Source: Mesocentrotus franciscanus (lineage: Eukaryota > Echinodermata > Echinoidea > Camarodonta > Strongylocentrotidae). Taken from it: DNA of 64,000 nt. Below the pieces are notes generated by a model that saw nothing but the letters and a program-made list of their open reading frames with translations, was not told the DNA's origin and made no database searches. A program made the position numbers and the translations under genes. This document shows positions 54,355-64,000 of this stretch, in pieces. The first letter of the stretch is position 1, and each line of letters opens with the position of its first letter. The stretch is taken from the NCBI GenBank assembly GCA_037976565.1, contig CP137685.1, positions 25,235,695-25,299,694 of the forward strand. Reading direction: 5' to 3'.

Positions 54355-57080
54355 TCGGCGTCGACCTATGTGTAAACGACATGGGTGTCGATCCCGGGGG
54401 GATGGGGGGGGGGGATATATCCCCCAATATTTCAGGGGGTGGCCTGTACAATCATTCCCCCTCCCCAATAATTCACCATCAAAAAAAAATGAAGAGAAAA
54501 ATTAATGAGAGCCCGATGAGAGTAGTTAATGGTTATTACTCGCAAGATGACCATCAATATACACATTTGGCTATCTCATTTTCATAATACATACATATAT
54601 AAATAGAAAACGAAGTAAATGAGACAACCGTATATGAGACAAGAATCAATTGAATTCTCGCTCATACGGCTTCATCAGGAATTGATGAATTTATTCAATT
54701 TATTCAATCAACAGCATCATAGAAATGCAGTGCGCCAAATGCAAAGCCGCAGCGTTAAAAAGCAACGAGCTAAATGTTAAAGATTGAAGACCAGTTCTGG
54801 TCATGCGATTGCATTGTGAAAGAAACGTTGTTAAATTGATCAGAAAAGGTTGATCATCTAGCATAAAAGTATTGGTGTGTACTGCAAGGTTCTGGAATCA
54901 TCAAAATGATAAGAAATTTGGCCCAGTCTTGGTAAATTTACAAGCACTGTACACAGAAAGATGTATATGGGACTACGCGACCACGTGCGCGATATCTATT
55001 TGGTCCCAATAGATATAATAATTTACCAAATATATCAATTAGTTGGCGGTTTCCCGGCAAAATTTGTATCATCACGTATTAATCAAAACATATTCTTTCA
55101 CATGATTGGTAATGAGAGCTTCCATTTCATTTTTTGAGAGAGGGGCGTTTCCAAAACTGGTCTTTACCTTTAAGCGCGAAGCGCAAAAGTGCAAACAAGA
55201 AGTAGAGAGTGGGAGAGAGAGATAATGAGAGACAGAGAGGATAATAACCCAGGTAGCGAGCCCATGTGGGACCCACATGGGTCCCATATTCTCTGAAACA
55301 TGGGCCCCATATGGAATCTGAAGTGATTTTTAAAGCTATGACTAGGTGGGGTTGATGATGCGTTTTTTTCATAATGCAAGTAAAGTAATAAAATATGTTT
55401 CATTGAAGAGAAAGACGGTTTTGTCCAAATGGCAGCATGAAGGAGACGACACTTTCAGTTTGTTCCCTGATTCATACTCAGTATCTATTTTGTTTTATTG
55501 ATTTCATCCATTTCTTTGTTTATTTATATCTCTACATGTAAAACATTTGAAGAGCTATTTTCCGAAAGGAGCAAAATATTTTGATAGCAAATGGAGATAA
55601 TGATATACATTTTCCTCTATTTACCTTGAACAAAAATTATTAACCTAAATTACGAGAGAAATTATGAACACATGCATCTTTTAATAATAATTTTCCATAG
55701 ACACCTGAACAAAATCGGGTAAACAAGGAGTTCTTTCTTAAGTTACACACATGGATCTAGTGCCTCTTGAAAATTAGTCCAGACTCTGGCCTATTTAATT
55801 TTGATCTCCACCACACCAACGCTACCTCCCCTACTTGCTACTAGCCGATGATGGCGTGATCATTAAATTCGGACTCCCGGCGGTCCTCAGGCTGGGCTGG
55901 TGAGCATAATTATGAGTTTATTGATAACGCCATCTTCGCCAGCTTGAATCAAGTGTGTAGGGAATATAATAAAGGACCGGGCAAATTCTGGACTACTTAA
56001 AAATAAGCTCTTTGTATGTACATAAACAAGCAATACAACAGAATACTCCAGTTCGATATTTTGGAGAAAGATTATTATGTCACAACTTATTTTTGTTTTA
56101 TTGAAAAGGTGATGTAGGCCTTTGTATTGTATTCAAACGTAACAGGCATAAGATAGTTAAGGTGTTTTTGAAGGTTAGAATGTTATTAAAATTGAAGTTT
56201 ATAACACCCTTCCAATAATAATGCACCTTCTAATTAAGACTGGTTATAGTTTTTGAGAAAAAAAAATAGTGCTCTGGTCAGGGCCTTATGGGAATATTAT
56301 GCTTATATTTTAGAGCGTATCTGGTATGATAAGTATATCTGGGTGAAGAAGGAGATAATGGAAGTTTGTTGTTTGGTAGTTGGAACGTAAGTTTTATATT
56401 ATGTTTTTAAGAAACAGACAGTTTGTATGAGATCAGGAGTGGAAATTTTCTGTCATTTTGAGAACCAAATTTTGCATCAGTGATATTCTGTTTCATTGAA
56501 TTGAGTTTCCCGCAGAGAGGATTCAGTTGGTTTAATTAAAGAAGGAAGAGAGTCAAATGAAGAACCAAAAGCAATATGTTTTTCATTTACTAATGAGAAC
56601 TATGTTTTTGGAGATCTCCTTACACAGAATATTGGAATGGGTTTTTCACGATGAATGTTGTTTGGAGACATCAATATTCATAAAATGTATGTTTCTATCA
56701 CCAGGAAATAAAGAATTTTCTGTCTACATGAACCTTTCCTGGTTGCTTATTAATGCATTTGCCCACTGGTAACATAATACTTTCACAAGTTGATATCCCT
56801 CACCATTGGATTTTTTGTGGTAATGTCTAAATTTCGTTTAAAAATAGATATCAGTCTGGTAGGCCTACACTGCAGGCAAGAGTCAGGACTAACATTTAGC
56901 ATGTTATTAATTTTATTACCACTCTTATATTCTCTGAAATGTTATCTTTATTGAGGGTGACTTGAAAAAGTTAATAACTTGGAAGGGAGGGGTGCAACCT
57001 GCCACACGCTTCTACCTCTTGGTTGCTTTGATCCATTGCCGAAAATATTTTGGCACCTATCATCCCCCAACCACGGATAC
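54355..57080. mobile_element. ~2.7-kb insertion in the copy 8 upstream region
   Basis: The copy 6 equivalent (around 43755) is continuous, so this is inserted DNA. It holds the repeat shared with 2090-2475 (54800-55170), G and C runs (54395-54475) and otherwise unassigned sequence. No coding frame with recognisable motifs and no clean target duplication were found. Confidence 0.6.
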
Positions 57081-57954
57081 AAATCGACACCATTGGTAAA
57101 CGGCATCCCCACCGATTCCTAAAGAGATTATCCGAAACATGAATTATCATGGGTATGACATGCGCCGACATAATTTTATGGGTAGATAGCATCGGTACAA
57201 ACTGATTGAAAAAAACAAAAATCTTTCATAAATAGATGATGTTAACGGCGCCGAATTCATAGTGTGCAAAAGGCGTCAATAGCGCCAATAATGCAAAGGT
57301 GAATCAAGAAATTTCAAGGGGTGAATATTTAAAAGCTGAAGAAGTCCACTTTATCTAGATAGCGTAACATACAGCGCCTTACTGAATTTTTGTTTCAAGG
57401 GGGGGGGGCGTTACCATAAATGTATTACGTTAATAGGTCGCCTCTAGTTCTGTCACAATAGATCCGTCTATAAAGTGTAGGGGAGCCGCTGGAGCCCCTC
57501 CATTTCCTATCAAAAGTTCCGACCGACTTATCCGGTCTGCCCCCACCCCATCAATATTATCAAGTGACGCCCCTGGTGACATGGAGTCAGCGGAGACGGC
57601 CTACGGCATTGGCGCCGAGTTATTGGTAGAACAAAGGAGGACTGACAGCTCCTAGCTATAGACTCTCCTCTTTACAGTCAACATTCATGTCACATGATAG
57701 CTAGCACACAATCACATTTCCACGACCTTTGCTCTGATGTCTTTGCATATACTTTTCCAAAACACCAAGAACCAAATCCTGAATCGATCATTATCATGCA
57801 GGGCGACTATCAACATGCTACTACCGCACTTCAATCTGATCACATCCGCCCCTAACTTGGCATCCGGCATTTGCTAGAAAATGATTTATGTCGTTTCAAC
57901 TTTTCATAGTAGAGGTCAGGGTTTTATGTGTGGTATCGAATAACACGACGAAAC

Positions 57955-58765
57955 ATGGCTTCTGTATCTACACAGGTAAGTGATATTCTTTCTTTTATCC
58001 CCCTTCGAAATCTGAGTTTAAGCGATTACATACTTTAGTCTGTGCTGTTTCAGAGCATATCATGTAGCGATATGCACGATGTAAGACGAGTCATGTGTTT
58101 CTAATTTTTCAATAAAACTTTTCAAAGAAAATACGAATATTAATTGAAACAATTATTAGATTTAGAGAAACCAAGAGCTAAGACGTATCGTTCGCCTGTT
58201 TACTCTGGTATAGACATGTAATATTGCAGAAACCAATCGACACAATAGCTTTATGCGTCGTGTTCCGTCAACGCTACATAGTGCGTCGAAAAACTGCAAA
58301 ACCATGCGCTTTTAGTACCCTTGTTCCTATTTTGTCAAGATGTTGCGTCTGCGGCCAATGTGTCTGTCTCTTAAAAGGCCCTAGGTATAATGTTTCATGT
58401 CCTTCACTGACGTAATAGACAGTACGCATCATGTGATGCATTATGCATGTTGCTCACAAGGCGTCATTTCTATCATGTTGTAATTCCTACGCTAATGAAG
58501 CGTATAAAGCCAATTACTGCATTACGCGTCAGTAATTGAAACGTAGAGGGCCTTATCCAACACATCAGACAAAACATGAAGGATGTTGTGGAAACTGTGA
58601 GATTTGAGCCCCTTCCTTACAACGTCAATGACATGAACAAGATTGATCTGAATGGGATAGATATTCTGCTTCTCTGTCACTCAATAGAAAACAGACGATT
58701 CTCAATAACTGATGTAACAGATGCTCTCTATGATGGATTTTTACAAAGAGCTTAGGATTATCTGG
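57955..58765 (+). pseudogene. Array gene copy 8 (type III), truncated
   Basis: Exon 1 (57955-57975, MASVSTQ, donor CAG|GTAAGT) is perfect and matches copy 6. Intron 1 is cut short: at 58539 'cagtaattgaaac' joins directly to 'gtagagggcc' inside exon 2, removing the acceptor and the first ~65 nt of the exon that copy 6 has. The remaining exon 2 (to 58765, donor G|GTAAGT) reads EGLIQHIRQNMKDVVETVRF and onward in frame until TAG at 58753-58755, where other copies have an Ala or Lys codon. No exon 3 is found before the window end. It cannot make the family protein. Confidence 0.85.
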
Positions 58766-59091
58766 GTAAGTCTTTTGATCATGTTTCAATATTCGTCTCA
58801 AGTTTCACCAGTAATGACGGTAAGCCCAAATATGTACCTCGGGGATTTGACACATATTTGGCATTGCGACGTATATAAGTTTTCTCTTTGCAGTCTGTTG
58901 AACGTATCGGGAGAGTGCAAGGACTGCTGGTGATTTTACACCATCAGTAAAAACTGTCAATGATACCCTGGATGTAAACATAAACTCTCGTTAAATCAAG
59001 ACTGTGATCCAGTGATTATACAAATACTACAAGTGCATGCAATACACTTTTAAATATATCTTTATTAAAGGAGTCAGTCACTGAGTCTCAC

Positions 59092-59340
59092 TTTCAATTC
59101 AATTCAATTCGTATTTATTTCATTTCCAACAGAAAGATAAACAGAGGCATTACAGATATATTTACAGAAAGTATGAAAACAAAAATATATATGTACATAT
59201 TCATTTTTGTTGTGTATCTTGACAAGTATACAAATACACTGTACACATAATAAAATTATTACAAGAAATTCTAAATTTCTAAGGAAATGGGGGATCCACT
59301 AAAAAAGCAGTGCTTGTAGTTTGTGGATCCCCCAGAAAAA
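59092..59340 (-). mobile_element. LINE-like 3' tail with GGATCC hairpin, second copy
   Basis: It begins with TTCAATTCAATTCAATTCG and matches 26690-26900, including the hairpin GGGGGATCCAC (59289-59299) / GTGGATCCCCC (59323-59333). Confidence 0.55.
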
Positions 59341-59814
59341 ATAAAATTGTTTCAAATTCTGCCTACGAAGACTTCTTGGAAAACACAAAAAAATATTACA
59401 GAACAAACAACGACGAAACGACAAGGAAAAGGAAAACAGGTAAAAGAAGAAGGAAAAGGGGAGAAAATGAAGAAGGAAGAAGCAGGACAAATCATGACCA
59501 AAGAAGAGGTGGTTATATTGGTGATTCTGGGAAGGTAAGATCATAAGACCAAATAAATATTCAATTTATCGAGCAGATGATGAAGACCTAAATACAAAAT
59601 TGAGATGATTACCAGTTGTTATTAGATTATTAATATATATTACTATAAGATTTGAGCAAAAATATTTTTAGTTTTATCTTGAAGAATTTAGGGATGGACT
59701 ATCTCTAATATCTTCACTTAGAAAATTCCAAAATCTAGGACCATCATGTTAACAGCACCAGAAACACCAAGTGTGTTGTTGTGGGTTGTTAATTACCCTC
59801 GCACACAAACAGAC

Positions 59815-59875
59815 AGACATACACACACACACACACGCACAAGCACATACGCACACACACATATATATATATACA
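59815..59875. repeat. CA and TA microsatellite
   Basis: ACACAC with GC interruptions followed by ATATATATATA. Confidence 0.95.
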
Positions 59876-61675
59876 GTCATCGTTTTTTCCTTAAACCTAT
59901 CATTGTTCAGAATATCAAGAATCCTAAGGATTTTTTTCTTTCTTTTTGAATATTTCAAATCTCAACCTTCATTGTACATAAAAACAATCCTTTAAACACC
60001 GGATTCGATGGGCGAGCTTGCCTTACATGAATGCATGCGTACGGTGTGAAATAGTAGGAACACTCCCTCAAGAGTGGAGATGGTGCACACTTGTATACGG
60101 GCTTAATATCCAGTCACTCGGGGTAATACGATTGACATTGTAAAGTAAAACTAAGTTTTTACGTAATATGCTATATGTACAGTATATAAATTTAAGATAT
60201 TATACTAAATATCATTTGTATCAGATGTGTACCTTTAAAGTTGATAAGATTTGGCTGACAAATTCGCTGATAAGTATCTGTAGGCTTCATTTAATTCCTA
60301 TGCTTGTTGATATTGTGTCTGTGGGCATTTCAACAGACTTGTTACATCTCGCCTTTCTTTTTTCCTTAAAAAAATAAATCTGCATCTTGTGAACTTATTC
60401 TGGCAAAATATCCCTAGACAGATATCCAAAATTTACCCATATCTTCTTTTTTGTGTATCTGAAGAAAGTTCTGAAGACTTAACTTTTCTTTGTTATGTAT
60501 AAATGCATAAATACATGACATAGGTAAACAGATACTATTGTAAAGCGCAAAACGAATTAATTCTCAATTATTATGTGTCGTAAATATTGAACAATTTTAT
60601 GATTACTAGTAGTTTTAATTAATCCATTTTGCCTCAATATATCCTGGCTTCGTTCACAAATTCTACTCCTTCCTCTTGTCCTCCTTCTACTTCTATTACG
60701 TGTTCTAAAGATCTTTGTTCTATCTTTTACTTTCGTCTTGCCAATAAAGAATGGGTATTTATGTTTTATCGATTTATAGTAACATTTTTCATGAATTACG
60801 AATGCTGTACTGTACGTCTAAAGTAGGAACATAAAACTGAGGAATAATAATAATAAATGACCAGTACTTAAAAATGTTGCATGATTTATGGAAAGCCAAC
60901 TCATCCCAATAAAAACCTATATCTCCATTCAATTATTCCCTGCATAGTCACAGTAGGACCATACGAGCTGATTTTTGTCTTTTCAGGCAAATGTTAAAGA
61001 AAAAACAAGCTTTTTCCAAGTATGGCTTAAATTGAAGTACAGAAACATGATGAAGCTTGTAACAAGTTCTTTAAAATATATGAATTATTTATAACACAGA
61101 GTTTTCTGTTAAAAGTAGATACTGAATTTTGTTCCTTTTTGTGTATATATTTCTGTAAAGTATATATAATGTATACTTATTGATCCGTGTACATCATTAT
61201 ATAATTTATTTTTTCCTTATACATTTTTTATTCAAGTATTATCATACAAAAATTGAACACTCCTTTAATTTGTTATCATATGTTGGGTGCCAATTTATTT
61301 AAGACTATTCAACTGCCTTCCTGTTGGCTCCATCCACAATAATATAATTTGTATTCTTTTTGCCCCATCTTACTTTAATTTGTTTCCTGATATTGAATAG
61401 TCGTTCCTATCAATATTTGTGTGACGTTTTGTTATTGCACATTGGTTTGTCACAGTTGTTCGCATTATAGGCTTTAAAAAAGAAAAATGTGTACAATTTT
61501 GTACCTTTATTGTTGTGAAAAATAAAATGAACTAAACTGGTCTTTAACAACAACAGTTTGAAATGGTTAGTTCATTTGTTTTGCCTTTTTTATCAGGCTG
61601 TATTTTGACTGTATTTTCAATGTAAACAAATTTATGCCGGTTCTGTTTGTCATATTATGTAGTGGTATCGTGGTC

Positions 61676-61755
61676 TAGTGCAGCGTTTTTCAACCTTGTG
61701 TCAGTCACGGCACCCTTTTAAGAAATAAATTGTTTCGCGATACCACAATCCCAAA
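61676..61755. mobile_element. Possible hAT-type terminal fragment
   Basis: CAGCGTTTTTCAACCTTGTG followed by 'cacggcaccctttta' resembles the CAG.GTTTCTCAACCT ends of non-autonomous hAT elements. No opposite end or 8-bp target duplication was identified, so the call is weak. Confidence 0.35.
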
Positions 61756-62660
61756 TTCATCACAGAACATTCATTTTGCATCACTCTGGCACGCAATAAG
61801 TTCCCACATATGGGCATATTTTATTCTAAAAGAAAAAAAAGTAAAATAGTAATTTTGTATTTGTAATGAGCACACTTAAGATATAAAGTACTGTATCCGG
61901 GTATCTCGTTGCCAAAGGAACATGAATTTAAAAAATGTTTTATTCGGTCATGACCTCGATACATACTTATGAGGATATTGGGACATCTCGTTGCCCAAGA
62001 TTTATCCTGTTTCTAAATGATACGAGTGTGGTTACAAATGTTATTTCGAAATAAAAAATATGATATATATTCGGGCACCTCGCTGTCTAAATGTTGCCAG
62101 CGAGCGCAGCGAGAGACGAAGAAAAATATTTATGGAAGACGGCCGTTGTGTCTTTGAACCACTTGGCTCAGGTGAGCGGTAACTGGGTAGGCTATGGTAT
62201 TTCTTACCAGAAGAAAAGTAAAAATAAAAAATAAAAGAATAATAAATAGAAAAATCTATTAGTAATGCAAAGTATAGATGTAAATTGATGGTATCAAAAT
62301 TCTGATTTAATTGGTGTCACATGGATTGTAGTTGGCTTAGTGGCGATATAAAAACACTCAATCAGAGAATGAGTTGTAATTTGATAGTGTGAATTTTAAT
62401 TAAACAATAACACGGGATACAACATAAATTCACAAGTATTGAACGTTGACGAATCGAAACAAAATCAGATTGTAGTTTACTGGTGCAATAAGAGGGTCTA
62501 ATTAAATTTAAACTGCCATTATACTAGACCATTGTTCGTTTAAATGCTAACGCGTTCCGAACGTTGGAGTTCGTAAAAATGTCCACTGCGTTAGACGATC
62601 GTTGCAGCATGCATAACGAGATCGTGATGATGTGACCAGCGGGGAGTATAGTAGAAGTCT

Positions 62661-64000
62661 TTTTTTTTTTTAAATTTCTCTTCAGAGGTATTTATTCGGT
62701 TATAAAATACATTTAACAACAAATAATTCAAACAGAAATATACATTCACTTTACACCTCAAATCTTAAAATCTTTACAATCAGATAAAATCAAGGACTAT
62801 AATATTGAAGGGCGTTTGATATAACATCTGAAATGTTATCCAAACACAGTTCATTTTAAAAACATGCCATATTGCAAGACTGTTGTATGTTTTCCCTTGA
62901 AAGTAGTTTAACATATACATTTTGTAAATTGCATATTGTGCATATGTAATAATTACATCTATATCTTTAGTGTTGGAACAGTTAGAATCTCCACCAACAA
63001 TCAGGTATTTTTCGTTTATTATCAGTGTTTCTTTGAAGTTATAACGAATAAATGCAACAACACGTTTCCAGAATAATACTACTTTGGGGCATTCTAAAAG
63101 AACATGAGCAAACGATTCAGTTGTTTTGCAAAAAGCACATAAGTTTACATTTAAAATTTTCCATTTACATAAATTATATCTGAACGGTAAAATTCGATGA
63201 AGTGTTTTAAAATTTACTTGCTTTACTTTATTGTTTTTTATTGTTTTAAATTTAAATTTCAGTATCTCTTTCCAGTCAAAATCAATTGGAAGGTTGAATT
63301 TTTCTTCCCAGTGTGTTAATACAGCTAGATCACTTTTCCTGGGCTCACTCATTTAACCATAGAAATGTTTCGATTTCATTGTTGACAGTCTAATGACATC
63401 ACCCGTTTTGATTTCGCAGAAATCATTGTCATAATGTTGTATAGTACCTCTATCGTCATCGTCATGCTGGTTGACTTCATGAATTCGTTTTATCCAAACT
63501 TTAGGGATCGCCTTTTAAGCTTCGTATACATAAAGTCAACCAATAAGGAATTCGAACCAAGTATATTACAGATATGATCTCGTGTCTTAAAATGTCGATT
63601 TTCTACAATATCATCAACTAGTACAATACCATTTGTAAACCATTCTTTAAAAAAAGGGTTCTATTGTCAAATTTTATGTTACTGTTGTACCATAACACTT
63701 CATTTCTAACATCTTCGACATGCAAAATGTCAATATACTTAAGTTCGCTCCAGCATACGAGACAATTAACATAAAACTCAGGTAGATTGTGTTTTGAACA
63801 TAGAATCAACATATCTTTGCGAGAACAATTTGATTTTAAAATCAGAGACAACGGACATATTTTTTCAATCCAGAATTTAAACATAAATTTCCATGGTGTA
63901 TCTTGGTTATTTTCAAAGAACTTTGATAACCATGCTAAATGCAGGGATTTGAACTTGGAATGCAAATCTATCATACCTAGGCCTGCATTTTCAGTTGTAT
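62661..64000 (-). mobile_element. Tx1/L1-like LINE, 3' part with polyprotein C-terminus
   Basis: Read on the minus strand, the polyprotein region starts beyond the window. 63974-63618 encodes IDLHSKFKSLHLAWLSKFFE and further (the GGL.M.D....KALK..WL box after the RT domain). After frameshifts, 63352-62780 encodes WEEKFNLPIDFDWKEI and the zinc-finger-like end HRILPFRYNLCKWKI, NLCAFCKTTESFAH, LLECP, FWKR (C..C...H...C, the zf-RVT type of domain). Poly-A (T run on the + strand) is at 62661-62671. Frameshifts near 63355 and 63520-63620 make it inactive. It is a close relative of 8583-9155. Confidence 0.85.

Larger units (their letters stand above)
58766..62660. other. Right flank, unassigned
   Basis: The start matches copy 6 intron 2 for ~45 bp and then diverges. 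It contains the LINE tail with hairpin (59092-59340), a CA/TA microsatellite (59815-59875) and a hAT-like end (61678). No exon or RNA gene can be supported. Confidence 0.5.

Noticed and set aside
59310..59546. Lys/Arg/Glu-rich 78-codon frame
   Set aside because: It starts inside the LINE-like hairpin and continues in purine-rich DNA; overlapping frames are equally open.

Overview
This window is AT-rich, repeat-dense animal nuclear DNA. Everything points away from bacteria: GT-AG (and one GC-AG) introns with clear phases, tRNA-derived SINEs, 3' ends of several LINE families, MITE-like elements, long microsatellites, a 500-base assembly gap (8083-8582), and a decayed tyrosine-recombinase retrotransposon with an SGNH-hydrolase domain (DIRS/Ngaro type). 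The mix fits a marine invertebrate deuterostome such as an echinoderm; that is an inference and no species can be named.

Left part (1-11 kb). A GA/CT-rich low-complexity segment (430-960) and a conserved 5' segment with an orphan mini-exon (1266-1304) are followed by a broken Ngaro-like element: N-terminal fragment 1838-2023, reverse transcriptase 3074-3515, recombinase tail 3516-3632 and SGNH domain 3786-4220. A repeat-rich tail follows, whose last ~700 bp occur twice without visible difference, the second copy running into the gap. After the gap come a minus-strand Tx1/L1-like LINE end (8583-9155) and the last two exons of an unrelated plus-strand gene (10140-10301 and from 10766) with a MITE in its 3' UTR. 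11.2-14.6 kb holds nothing I can name.

Central part (15-59 kb). The main content is a tandem array of one small three-exon gene family on the plus strand, eight copies in varying repair: copy 1 (17950-18980), copy 2 (22987-24989), copy 3 remnant (27217-28440), copy 4 (30132-33136), copy 5 (37263-40419), copy 6 (44607-48063), copy 7 (52068-53351) and copy 8 (57955-58765). The model is a tiny first exon (7-10 codons, phase-0 donor), a ~300-nt second exon ending in phase 1, and a ~290-nt third exon with the stop. The product is ~200 aa, has no signal peptide or membrane segment, and shows alternating hydrophobic strands and helices that suggest a Rossmann/flavodoxin-like alpha/beta protein. I do not recognise the family. 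Copies fall into three types by 5' end and flanks: type I (1, 3, 4), type II (2, 5, 7), type III (6, 8). Copies 4 and 5 look intact; 1, 2 and 7 have good exons 2 and 3 but no usable exon 1 that I can see; 6 is frameshifted; 3 and 8 are wrecked. The array grew by segmental duplication with a ~14.4 kb repeat of the type I 5' segment (1.07, 15.47, 29.92 kb), and its exons look homogenised by gene conversion.

Right part (59-64 kb). Mostly repeats and unassigned AT-rich DNA, ending in a second, longer minus-strand copy of the same Tx1/L1-like LINE (62661 to window end). The two LINE copies bracket the array.
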